A stretch of 9,093 nucleotides of DNA, from NCBI GenBank assembly GCA_964567045.1, contig CAZMLE010000118.1:1-9093 (forward strand), in the 5' to 3' direction. Made by a program: the position numbers and the translations under genes. Source of the stretch: JAFNGF01 sp964567045. GTDB taxonomy: Bacteria; Planctomycetota; Phycisphaerae; Sedimentisphaerales; Anaerobacaceae. A model generated the notes under the pieces. That model was given only the letters and a program-made list of their open reading frames with translations. It did no database searches and was not told the origin of the DNA. This document shows positions 1 to 7,002 of this stretch, piece after piece. The number at the start of each line of letters is the position of its first letter. Position 1 is the stretch's first letter.

Positions 1-2
1 TC

Positions 3-992
3 CGCCGCGGGTGCCGCGATTGTCGGCTCCAGCACTGCTACCTGCACGACCTCGGTGCGGGCGGTGTGCGGATCGGCGAAGGAGCAATCCGCCCTGACGA
101 GCCTTCCCGAACCAGCCATATTACGCTCGACAACAACATCATCCAGACCGGCGGACGAATTCACGCCGAGGCGGTAGGCGTCTGGATCGGGCAAAGCGGC
201 GACAATACCATCACGCATAACGACATCGGCGACTTTTTCTATACGGGAATTTCGGTCGGCTGGCGCTGGGGCTACGCCGAGAGCCTATCTAAACGCAACA
301 CCATTAGCTTTAACCACGTGCACCATATCGGACAGGCGGTGCTCAGTGACATGGGCGGCATTTATACGCTGGGACCATCGGAAGGGACTGTCATCAGCAA
401 TAACGTCTTTCACGATGTCTACGCTTATACCTATGGCGGCTGGGGCCTCTACACCGATGAAGGCAGCACCGGCATCGTTCTGGAGAACAACCTCGTCTAC
501 AATACTAAGACCGGCGGATTCCACCAGCACTACGGCAGAGAAAATATCATCCGCAACAATATCCTGTCCTTCAGCAAGCTGTATCAGGTCCAGGCCACGC
601 GAGTGGAGGAGCATCTGTCATTTACCTTTGAGAAGAACATCGTCTATTATGACAGCGGCACGCTTTTATCCGGGCCCTGGACGAAGGTCAAGATTAATAT
701 GGACAACAATTGCTACTGGGACGCTACCGGCAAAGAAGTGACATTTGCCGGGGCAAGCCTTAAAGATTGGCAGGAAAAAACCGGACACGATAGGAACTCC
801 ATAATAGCTGATCCGCTGTTTGTCGACGCTAAGAATCTCGATTTTCGTTTGAAGCCCGACTCCCCTGCTCTCAAACTTGGCTTTGTACCATTCGACTATA
901 CCAAGGCCGGCGTTTACGGCGACCCCGCCTGGATAGAAAAGGCCAAGAGCCTCCAAGTGCCGCCTTTGGAGATTCCCCCTGAGCCGCCGTAG
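3..992 (+). CDS. Right-handed parallel beta-helix protein, 3' part (5' end outside window)
   Basis: The frame is open from the window edge, so the gene is cut at its 5' end. The GTG at position 66 is internal: upstream residues (LHDLGAGGVRIGEG) already read as beta-helix rungs. The visible 329 residues show repeated short strands with Asn ladders such as NNIIQTGG, NTITHNDIG, NNVFHDV, ENNLVYNT and RNNILSF, the hallmark of pectate-lyase-like beta-helices. The segment YGGWGLYTDEGS...GGFHQHYGRENIIRNNI and the closing ADPLFVDAKNLDFRLKPDSPAL motif are typical of secreted polysaccharide-active beta-helix proteins. The family that comes to mind is glycoside hydrolase family 141, but I cannot confirm this by eye. 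The last 20 residues are proline-rich and probably a tail. Any signal peptide would lie outside the window. The fold is near certain; the substrate is unknown. Confidence 0.9.
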   Translation, partial: RRGCRDCRLQHCYLHDLGAGGVRIGEGAIRPDEPSRTSHITLDNNIIQTGGRIHAEAVGVWIGQSGDNTITHNDIGDFFYTGISVGWRWGYAESLSKRNTISFNHVHHIGQAVLSDMGGIYTLGPSEGTVISNNVFHDVYAYTYGGWGLYTDEGSTGIVLENNLVYNTKTGGFHQHYGRENIIRNNILSFSKLYQVQATRVEEHLSFTFEKNIVYYDSGTLLSGPWTKVKINMDNNCYWDATGKEVTFAGASLKDWQEKTGHDRNSIIADPLFVDAKNLDFRLKPDSPALKLGFVPFDYTKAGVYGDPAWIEKAKSLQVPPLEIPPEPP

Positions 993-999
993 CCAACTA

Positions 1000-1026
1000 T
1001 GTAGGGTGCGATAATTCGCACCACCT
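1000..1026. repeat. Short hairpin repeat after the beta-helix gene, possible terminator
   Basis: GGTGCG (1005-1010) and CGCACC (1017-1022) form a 6-bp stem around ATAATT, 8 bases after the stop codon of the beta-helix gene. The flanking text ATGTAGGGTG also occurs, reverse-complemented, at 8923-8932, so this looks like a member of an interspersed repeat family. The downstream tract (CCTTAATTTTATC) is only weakly T-rich, so a role as intrinsic terminator is possible but not strong. Confidence 0.5.
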
Positions 1027-1067
1027 TAATTTTATCGAACCTGTCCGGGATGACATTCCCTTTCGGC

Positions 1068-1125
1068 AGGAAAGTCCGCCATACCCGCCAGAAAATCGGC
1101 AGGTAAACTCTGGCGGATAAATGGT
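1068..1125. repeat. Palindromic intergenic repeat carrying the CTGGCGGATAAAT word
   Basis: CCGCCAGA (1085-1092) and TCTGGCGG (1109-1116) are exact inverted copies separated by 16 bases. The right arm runs into CTGGCGGATAAAT (1110-1122), which is repeated exactly at 6101-6113 inside polA. The region lies between the convergent ends of the beta-helix gene and the HEPN-like gene, so it could also end transcription, but no T-tract follows on either side. Confidence 0.55.
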
Positions 1126-1163
1126 GTCCAATTCAAGGCAGAACGTTTAAATCAGCGGAGGGT

Positions 1164-2168
1164 TTAGGATTGCGCTGGATTGTTTTGTTGGCTTTCTGAC
1201 ACATTAAATAGAGAGTACACCTTTTGTCTCAACTCTTGTGTGCAAGCATTGTGCTCATCAATCAGTGATATTATCCTATCAACCTGCAATCTCGATCTAT
1301 ATGGCAGGGAAAATATCTCCTCCATCTCGTGTTTCGATAAGTATTGGCCTAAATACATGTAAGGATCGAAATCCTTTCTCCGAGATGCTTCGTTTAGCAA
1401 TAATCTCCACTCGTTGGCAACACAAAGTCTGTCGAGAAATTGCTTACAACGAAGGTAATCGCTGATATCGTCGCTGTAAGTAGCCATCACTCTTGAATTG
1501 AACCAACTATGGAATCTTCTGACCTTGGTTGAATAACTATCGAATAGTTCCTCAACATCGACGCCTCCAGTCTTCTGCTTAATGTAGCCTTTAGCTTCAG
1601 GAGGCCACTTCTGCCACTTGACTAGTTCGTCGGGAGAGAGGAGAAACCGGACGATGCGACCCTTCTGGGAATAGGCAATCTGCCAGTTAGCTTTAGTGAT
1701 GTGCACATGTGCTATATAGTGTCTCAAACCATGCACAAATCGAGATTCACGATTTGTCCTGAACGTATCTCTAATTGTATTATCGTAATTGGGAACAGGA
1801 TGCTTTTTTGAAAATTTTCTTGTAATCTCAACGAGGGCCTGCGCACACGAAGCTGATGAACACATGCCGCGCTGAATACGTATCTCAAGGCGGTCGACGA
1901 ATCCACGATTTGGCCTATTCCAGAATCCAGGCCGGGTTGAACCAGCCTTAAACATGTTTATCGATGAAATTAGATCCTCCACAGCATCTAAGAATATCTC
2001 AAGACAAAGACGAACGGATTCTAAGGAACGATAAAGGCATGCTCCCTTGTGGTGACTATTCACATATTCACGTGTGCCTGAAAATGTAATCCACCAGCTT
2101 TTTTCAAGGACAGATTCATCCCACGGCGGGTCTCCAAGTAAATGACCTAATTCTCTGTTAAGTGACAT
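1164..2168 (-). CDS. Hypothetical protein with HEPN-type R-x4-H motif
   Basis: This is a complete 334-aa frame with an ATG start and TAA stop. I do not recognise a named family. The best clue is GLRHYIAHVHI, where R149 and H154 form the R-x4-H arrangement of HEPN ribonucleases, set in a helix-rich context. HEPN nucleases are found in toxin-antitoxin, abortive-infection and CRISPR-associated proteins, so an RNA-cleaving defence role is a reasonable guess. No membrane segment or signal peptide is visible; it should be cytoplasmic. The N-terminal 60 residues are rich in Trp and acidic residues; the last 10 are polar and probably disordered. The ribosome binding site is weak (AGGA 11 bases before ATG). 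The gene appears more AT-rich than polA and the beta-helix gene, which hints at transfer. A separate antitoxin gene is not apparent next to it. Confidence 0.75.
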   Translation of the reverse strand: MSLNRELGHLLGDPPWDESVLEKSWWITFSGTREYVNSHHKGACLYRSLESVRLCLEIFLDAVEDLISSINMFKAGSTRPGFWNRPNRGFVDRLEIRIQRGMCSSASCAQALVEITRKFSKKHPVPNYDNTIRDTFRTNRESRFVHGLRHYIAHVHITKANWQIAYSQKGRIVRFLLSPDELVKWQKWPPEAKGYIKQKTGGVDVEELFDSYSTKVRRFHSWFNSRVMATYSDDISDYLRCKQFLDRLCVANEWRLLLNEASRRKDFDPYMYLGQYLSKHEMEEIFSLPYRSRLQVDRIISLIDEHNACTQELRQKVYSLFNVSESQQNNPAQS

Positions 2169-2335
2169 TACTCTATATATCCTAAACTAACATAACAATA
2201 TCCAACACGATTCAGCCCGCCTGGCCCCGACATCCGTAATCTGGCCTGAGACATTTACCACATTGGATAATTTTTTCTTATCCTACTGTGGCGGCTTCAG
2301 GTATCTCACGGGTTAAACACTGATTTTATGATGCC

Positions 2336-2341
2336 ATTATA
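2336..2341 (-). promoter_or_regulatory. Possible -10 box upstream of the HEPN-like gene
   Basis: The minus strand reads a perfect TATAAT here, about 170 bases before the HEPN-like start codon, within an AT-rich stretch. No good -35 hexamer is found at 16-18 bases upstream (only TTATTT or ATTATT). The match could be chance in AT-rich DNA. Confidence 0.22.
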
Positions 2342-2384
2342 CTAATAAGCGCAACATAAATAATAATAAATCCTCTATCTTGTC

Positions 2385-2467
2385 ATACACTATTGCGCTC
2401 CCCTTCAGTCGGATGTGGTGCGTCAGCCGCGCGGCTTGTCCGCGTCGGCTGGGCGCAATTGTTAGAG
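2385..2467 (-). other. attC-like integron recombination site
   Basis: On the minus strand, 41 bases after the RES stop codon, the sequence opens with CTCTAACAATTGCGCC and then CAGCCGACGC. This closely resembles the R''-L'' half of aminoglycoside-cassette attC sites (TCTAACAATT...AAGCCGACGC). Outer arms ATTGCGC/GCGCAAT (plus-strand 2392-2398 and 2453-2459) pair over 7 bp. An inner imperfect hairpin is formed by CAGCC/GGCTG (2424-2428, 2447-2451) and CGCGG/CCGCG (2430-2434, 2440-2444), with the unequal bulge expected of attC. Against it: 25 unpaired bases (2399-2423) lie on only one side, and the far core reads GTGTATGAC rather than GTTRRRY, so the second half looks degenerate or joined to non-cassette DNA. 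Confidence 0.5.
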
Positions 2468-2508
2468 CCTTGTTTGTGCTTTCACCATCCCGAGCCCATA
2501 GACGCCAA

Positions 2509-3750
2509 TCAGAACGGAATGTTGTCAGGATCGAAAGCTGTTGTCCATCTTTGCTCCATCTCTCGTTTCTTCTTCTCGTCCGCTATCGCTTTCTCGTAGG
2601 TCTCCCGATCCACCACCTCTTGACCCAGTGAAAGATTGACCTGCTCCACGCGGAATAGTCTTGGTGGCTCGGCAAGCTTGAAAGCAGTTGGCCAGTGTTT
2701 CTCGCAGAAGACAGCCAGATTGCGGTGTTCTTTTGAGAAGCAACTCTTGTATAGAATCCCTCCATAGCCCAAGTGTTTTATAAACTCAGCGACATACTGC
2801 GTTGGGAGGTAGTCTATGGCCGAATCGAAGGGAGATACAGGCAGAGAAACCCTTTCGTTCAACACCCTAAGGAAATTGCGATGTCCCCAAGACTTGGAAA
2901 TATCCGACCCACCAAAAGGAGAAAGTCTCTCAACCCTATTGGTCAAGTCCACGACTGTGAGGGAGGAGGTGGTCTCGAAGCAAACCACGCTGACGTCCGC
3001 GCCGAGGTGGGGCCGTACTTCGTTTACCGCGGTTCCGAGTGACTCGCAAAGATACAGGACGGGAATCCCTTCAGCGTTCATTCGTCCTGCCTTCGTCTTA
3101 GGTGCTGGCGGCGGGCCCATTTCTGACGCGGCGAAGGGACGACGCAATCCCGACTCTCTCGTTCCGAGCCGCGCTCGCCAGTATCGTGCGCCAGGACCTA
3201 TTTGGATGGCGAGATGCGGAAGCAATTCCTCCAACCACCACCGAGGATCGTGTTCTTGTTCGAGAATGTAGCGCCGCTCGCTCGTAATGGCTCGTTCGAA
3301 GATGTACCAGTAATCATCTGGCTCGTAGTACCCGAGGTACTTCACTCCACACTCTGTTGATGGGAGCCAGTCGTTGTTGTTGAGCCATTTGCAGCCACTT
3401 CGCCTGCGTCGGCTCCTGGTTCCACGGATTGCGTCCAGGAGTCTGCACTTCAGCGATTTGTTAAGTCTGTGAGAAAAGATCTGTGCGTACAACGTCCTCT
3501 CTAATACGGTTGGCAGGTCTCGCGCTGAATCGATCAAACTCGGTAAATCAGCCTCTTCGAATACCTGGCCCCTTATGGTTTCCAAAGGGGCGCACCGCTT
3601 GATAGCCGGTGAGAAGAATGGATTGAGGCGCCTCGGGCTCACCACAAGTGCATCTGCAGACTTGCAGAACGAGCAGTCGCCTCTGCGACCATGCAACTCG
3701 ATCTCCTTACGAAGAACCTGATCGGCAAAGCAGTGCTGGCAGCAACGCAT
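2509..3750 (-). CDS. RES-domain protein (NAD+ phosphorylase/NADase-type toxin family) with HEPN/RES N-terminal region
   Basis: The product is 413 aa from ATG at 3750; a TTG at 3780 would add 10 residues. I prefer ATG because MRCCQHCF matches the usual start of these proteins. The N-terminus has a CxxC...CxxC zinc-ribbon-like pair (CCQHC and CSFC), followed by a helical HEPN/RES N-terminal region to about residue 180. The RES domain follows: YWRARLG with the conserved Arg, PPPAPKTKAGRMNAEGIPVLYL, TAVNEVRP with the conserved Glu, DLT, PTQYVAEFI and GILYKS with the conserved Ser, then NLAVF. All three R-E-S signature positions are present, so the domain should be active. RES toxins such as MbcT and ParT consume NAD+ or modify a host enzyme. 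The C-terminal 50 residues are charged and helical. No cognate Xre-type antitoxin is adjacent, which fits stand-alone long RES proteins. An attC-like site lies 3' of it. Confidence 0.88.
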   Translation of the reverse strand: MRCCQHCFADQVLRKEIELHGRRGDCSFCKSADALVVSPRRLNPFFSPAIKRCAPLETIRGQVFEEADLPSLIDSARDLPTVLERTLYAQIFSHRLNKSLKCRLLDAIRGTRSRRRRSGCKWLNNNDWLPSTECGVKYLGYYEPDDYWYIFERAITSERRYILEQEHDPRWWLEELLPHLAIQIGPGARYWRARLGTRESGLRRPFAASEMGPPPAPKTKAGRMNAEGIPVLYLCESLGTAVNEVRPHLGADVSVVCFETTSSLTVVDLTNRVERLSPFGGSDISKSWGHRNFLRVLNERVSLPVSPFDSAIDYLPTQYVAEFIKHLGYGGILYKSCFSKEHRNLAVFCEKHWPTAFKLAEPPRLFRVEQVNLSLGQEVVDRETYEKAIADEKKKREMEQRWTTAFDPDNIPF

Positions 3751-3926
3751 TGTCTGTGGGTGGAACGTAATAATATACAACGCTTTTTGTTAGCAATTTA
3801 CTTTAGCGGAGATAAAATGTCAACATTCTTGCACTACCAGTACTCCCTATTGTGTAGTCATTGGTCGTTACAACTGAATACCCATCCTTCTGGTGCCGTA
3901 CCTCGCCTGCTGTGGTTTGAACTTAA

Positions 3927-3949
3927 CCGCCTTCGGCGGAACTTTTTTT
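3927..3949 (+). terminator. Rho-independent terminator-like hairpin
   Basis: CCGCC TTC GGCGG (3927-3939) is followed by AAC and seven T residues (3943-3949) on the plus strand. This is the classic intrinsic terminator form with a UUC-type loop. No plus-strand gene ends just upstream, so either it is a remnant, it acts on transcription from an unseen small RNA, or it is one more GC palindrome of the local repeat set. Confidence 0.5.
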
Positions 3950-3958
3950 AGACGAGAT

Positions 3959-4022
3959 TAACAGGATTATATTTTTGGGATGTTTTATCCGCCTGAGGCG
4001 CATTAATCCTCTAATCCTGTCC
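3959..4022. repeat. Nested inverted repeat, MITE-like, about 60 bp
   Basis: ACAGGATTA (3961-3969) and TAATCCTGT (4012-4020) are exact inverted copies. In the middle CGCC TGA GGCG (3990-4000) forms a second palindrome. TAATCCT is present twice on the right side (4004-4010 and 4012-4018). This is a non-coding element in the 438-base gap between the RES gene and polA. Confidence 0.5.
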
Positions 4023-4109
4023 GAAAAATACAAATTCCTATACATTTTAATTATACTTGTTTTGGCAAAAACTGCAAGGCTAAATTACGGGGTAAGCAAA
4101 AGTCGGTCA

Positions 4110-4136
4110 GGGACCCCGCCTTGCGGGAACCCAAAT
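4110..4136. repeat. Palindromic repeat, copy A (second copy lies inside polA)
   Basis: The 23 bases 4110-4132 are the exact reverse complement of 6051-6073. The unit is itself an imperfect palindrome (arms GGGACCCCGC and GCGGGAACCC around CTT). Both copies are followed on the plus strand by AAAT. Lying about 90 bases beyond the polA stop, and read on the minus strand as a GC hairpin with TTTT a few bases later, it could also help end the polA transcript. Confidence 0.7.
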
Positions 4137-4160
4137 CTGTGTAATCCGTGGTTAAAAAGG

Positions 4161-4210
4161 ATTCTTCGCGGAGTTTACCCTGAGCGAAGCCGAATGGGCT
4201 CAGAATGACA
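4161..4210. repeat. Interspersed repeat with CCCTGAGC...GCCGAA core
   Basis: CCCTGAGCGAAGCCGAATGG (4178-4197) resembles CCCTGAGCTTGCCGAACGG at 8045-8063. Similar short words recur between genes in many environmental bacterial genomes. It ends about 10 bases from the polA stop codon and has no coding role that I can see. Confidence 0.4.
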
Positions 4211-4218
4211 GGCGGACA

Positions 4219-7002
4219 CTATTTGTCGCTTAGCCAGCTTGGGCCGTAGGTTACATCCACTTTCAGCGGGACATCGAGCGTGATCGCGTCTGTCATTTCC
4301 TTTCGTATCCACTCGGCGTGCTTTTTGGCTTCGTCGGCGGGAAGTTCGAAAACAAGCTCATCGTGAACTTGAAGTATCATTTTCACAGGCAGATTATCTT
4401 TCTCGATTTTCCGCTGGATAGATGCCATGGCTATCTTGATTAGGTCTGCCGCAGAGCCTTGAATCACAGTGTTGACGGCCAGACGCTCAGCCTGGGCGCG
4501 TTTCCCGCTATTCTTGCTGCTTAAATTCGGGATTTTTCGCCGGCGGTGCAAAATAGTCTCGGCGTAGCCGGTGCGTTTGGCTTTGGCTATGCAATCATCC
4601 ATAAACTTTCGGATTGAGCTATAGCGGGCAAAATAATCGTCGATAAATCTTTTTGCCTCTGCTTGGCTTATCCCTATAGAGCGTGACAAGCCGAAAGCCC
4701 CCTGCCCGTAAATGATGCCGAAGTTGACCGCCTTGCAGCGGGATCGCATTTCGCCGGTGACAACGTCTATCGGCACATTATAAATCTGCGAGGCAACGAA
4801 GCGGTGAATATCCTGGTCCGCGGCAAAGGCAGCCAGCAGCGCCTGGTCTTTTGAAAAATGCGCCAAAAGGCGAAGTTCTATCTGCGAATAGTCGGCGCTG
4901 AGAATGCAGTCGCTTTTATCTTTCGGAATAAATGCGGAGCGAACCTTGCTGCCGATTTCTGTGCGGATGGGGATGTTTTGCAGATTGGGGTCGCTGGAGC
5001 TCAATCGCCCGGTAGCGGTGATGGTCTGATTGAACGAAGCGTGGACCCTGCCGGTTCGCGGATTAATCAACGAGCCAAGTTTATCGACATAAGTGTTCTT
5101 TAATTTACTCAACATACGGTGCTGCAGGATCGGCTCAATAATTGGATGCTCGCCGCGAAGCTCTTCGAGCACAGCGGCATCCGTGCTTCGGCCGGCTTTG
5201 CCGATCCTTGCAGACTTCAGGCCCAATCTGTCAAAGAGGATTTCAGAGAGCTGTTTTGGTGAATCAATATTGAATACGCAGCCCGCATGCCCATAGATTT
5301 GGTCGGTGACTTGCTTCAATTCCTCGGTCAGCACGCCAGACATCATTCTAAGCAACGCCGTGTCGAGTGAAACGCCGTTACGTTCCATTGCTACCAAAAC
5401 GGAGACCAGAGGCATTTCCACTTCCTCAAACAATTTTTTAAGAAGCGGCTCCTTCTCCAGGCGGCTTTTCAGGTAATTGTAGAGCCGAAAAGTAATATCA
5501 GCGTCTTCGGCAGAATACTCGCAGGCAGCAGCGGTATCCACCATATCAAAGGTAAGCTGATCTTTGCCTTTACCGATAAGTGCTGAGATGGGAATAGATT
5601 CGTAGTTGAGAAAACCCAGCGCCATCTGGTCCAACGAGTGACTGCCGCGTTCGGGGTCGAGGCAGTAGGAAGCAACCATTGTGTCAAAGTGGATGCCTTT
5701 TATCGGCATCCCGGCATTTTGCAGCACGAGCATATCATATTTTATGTTCTGGCCGACCTTTTTGATATTTTCGTCCGCAAGTATTGGCGCAAGGTCCCGT
5801 CTGACCACCGCCATATCCAGGTGGTTTGTGCCAAGCGGGGCTTTAACGGGCAGATAGTAGCCGGTGTGCTCTTTCCAGGAAAAGCTGATGCCTACCAGGT
5901 CGGCTCGCATTGCATGGATAGAGGTCGTTTCGGTGTCGATGGCAAAAAGTCTTTGCTTTTCAAGCTCGGGCAAGAATCCGTCGAATTCTTTCTGTGTATC
6001 AACCAGCCGATAATCGTGACCGACCGTTTTAGAGTCGGAACCCCGCGTAAGGGTTCCCGCAAGGCGGGGTCCCAAATGCGGGGCTAAATCCGCCGTGCGC
6101 CTGGCGGATAAATATTTAGCGGGCGGTTTCACCGCCGGTTTCTCACCCGCCAGGCCCAACTGTGTTAGCAGACGATTAAAACCAAGCTCAGTAAAAATCT
6201 CGCCCAGCTTTTCTTTGTCGAATTCCTTTATGGCCAAATCGCCATAATCTATTGTAAGCGGGACATCGCAGTCAATGGTCACTAACTTTTTGCTCAGAGC
6301 CAGACTGTCTTTGAATCTTCGCAGTTTGTCGCCGCGTTTGGTCTTTATTTCATCGATGTGCTGCAAAAGATTCTCGATTGAGCCATATTGTCGGATCCAA
6401 TCCAGAGCGGTCTTTGGCCCGACATCCGGTATGCCGGGCACATTGTCCGAGGTGTCGCCCTGCAGAGCCAGACAGTCAAGAAATTGGGCGGGCGTAACCC
6501 CCATCTGTTCAACCATTGTTACAACATCGGTGCGAGTATCGGTCTTGATGTCAAAGGTGCTAATATGGTCATCAAGTAATTGAAGCACATCTTTGTCGCC
6601 GGAACAGATGAGGCAGTCGTATCCATCGGCGGCGGCTTTTTTAGCCAGCGTGCCAATGATGTCGTCTGCCTCGAAGCCATCCAGCCGCAGGACAGGGATT
6701 TTCATCGCCTGCAAAATTTCTTCGATTCGGCTGATTTGTACGGGCATATCGTCAGGCATGGGCGGACGCTGGGCTTTATATTCCGGGTAGATTTCACTTC
6801 TAAAAGTGGGAGCTTTGCTGTCCATCGCCACGGCGAGCATATCGGGCCTTTGACGCTGAATAAGGCCCAGAATCGCGGTGGTAAAGATGTACGTAGCCTT
6901 GGTCGGCTCGCCGGTCGCGCTGGTTAGGCTCTGACGCATCGGGGCAAAGTAAGCCGCGTAAATATGTGCGTGCCCGTCAATTATGAAAAGTTTCTTCGCC
7001 AT
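4219..7002 (-). CDS. polA: DNA polymerase I, complete three-domain form
   Basis: From ATG at 7002 the product is 927 aa, the usual length. It is the repair and Okazaki-fragment polymerase. The 5' nuclease domain (about 1-285) has FIIDGHAHIYAAYFAP, FEADDIIG (110-117), CSGDKDVLQL and QGDTSDNVPGIPDVGPKTA. The proofreading domain (about 330-515) keeps all acidic residues: DTET (D356, E358), NIKYD (D423) and YSAED (Y496, D500). The polymerase domain has motif A DYSQIELR (D704), motif B R753-x3-K757-x3-F761-x3-Y765 and motif C VHDE (H880, D881, E882), so all three activities should be intact. Residues 295-324, the linker between the 5' nuclease and the Klenow part, are encoded by two palindromic repeats. 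I chose this Met because MAKKLFIIDG is the family's usual N-terminus. The frame is nevertheless open for another 226 codons upstream. No Shine-Dalgarno sequence precedes the ATG. Confidence 0.96.
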   Translation of the reverse strand: MAKKLFIIDGHAHIYAAYFAPMRQSLTSATGEPTKATYIFTTAILGLIQRQRPDMLAVAMDSKAPTFRSEIYPEYKAQRPPMPDDMPVQISRIEEILQAMKIPVLRLDGFEADDIIGTLAKKAAADGYDCLICSGDKDVLQLLDDHISTFDIKTDTRTDVVTMVEQMGVTPAQFLDCLALQGDTSDNVPGIPDVGPKTALDWIRQYGSIENLLQHIDEIKTKRGDKLRRFKDSLALSKKLVTIDCDVPLTIDYGDLAIKEFDKEKLGEIFTELGFNRLLTQLGLAGEKPAVKPPAKYLSARRTADLAPHLGPRLAGTLTRGSDSKTVGHDYRLVDTQKEFDGFLPELEKQRLFAIDTETTSIHAMRADLVGISFSWKEHTGYYLPVKAPLGTNHLDMAVVRRDLAPILADENIKKVGQNIKYDMLVLQNAGMPIKGIHFDTMVASYCLDPERGSHSLDQMALGFLNYESIPISALIGKGKDQLTFDMVDTAAACEYSAEDADITFRLYNYLKSRLEKEPLLKKLFEEVEMPLVSVLVAMERNGVSLDTALLRMMSGVLTEELKQVTDQIYGHAGCVFNIDSPKQLSEILFDRLGLKSARIGKAGRSTDAAVLEELRGEHPIIEPILQHRMLSKLKNTYVDKLGSLINPRTGRVHASFNQTITATGRLSSSDPNLQNIPIRTEIGSKVRSAFIPKDKSDCILSADYSQIELRLLAHFSKDQALLAAFAADQDIHRFVASQIYNVPIDVVTGEMRSRCKAVNFGIIYGQGAFGLSRSIGISQAEAKRFIDDYFARYSSIRKFMDDCIAKAKRTGYAETILHRRRKIPNLSSKNSGKRAQAERLAVNTVIQGSAADLIKIAMASIQRKIEKDNLPVKMILQVHDELVFELPADEAKKHAEWIRKEMTDAITLDVPLKVDVTYGPSWLSDK
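6034..6077. repeat. Palindromic repeat, copy B, inside the polA coding sequence
   Basis: GGAACCC (6037-6043) pairs with GGGTTCC (6051-6057), and GGAACCCCGC (6037-6046) pairs with GCGGGGTCCC (6064-6073) with one mismatch, giving two alternative hairpins. Bases 6051-6073 are repeated in inverted orientation at 4110-4132. In PolA it encodes about residues 310-323 (LGPRLAGTLTRGSD), low-complexity linker residues that do not belong to either flanking domain. The frame is kept. Confidence 0.7.
6083..6120. repeat. Second palindrome inside the polA linker
   Basis: GCTAAAT (6083-6089) and ATTTAGC (6114-6120) are exact inverted copies, and ATCCGCC (6088-6094) and GGCGGAT (6103-6109) form the inner stem. 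The word CTGGCGGATAAAT (6101-6113) recurs exactly at 1110-1122 between genes. It encodes PolA residues 295-307 (AKYLSARRTADLA), directly before copy B's peptide. Confidence 0.6.

Larger units (their letters stand above)
2385..3784 (-). mobile_element. Candidate integron-type gene cassette carrying the RES gene
   Basis: The cassette layout would be: boundary near GCGTTGTAT on the minus strand (about 3776-3784), RES start 26-30 bases later, RES stop, then the attC-like site beginning 41 bases further on. Short 5' leader, one ORF and terminal attC is the standard cassette plan. The upstream core (GTTGTAT) matches GTTRRRY at all but one position. There is no integrase gene or second clear attC in the window, so at best this is a lone or remnant cassette outside a complete integron. 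This is an inference from layout and needs a covariance-model check. Confidence 0.33.

Noticed and set aside
2265..2283. GGATAA-TTTTTTC-TTATCC hairpin between the HEPN-like and RES genes
   Set aside because: Short AT-rich stem without a following T-tract on either strand; not strong enough to call a terminator.
2773..3271. Plus-strand frames of 89 and 151 codons opposite the RES gene
   Set aside because: They are antisense to a frame with complete RES motifs and have no recognisable domain.
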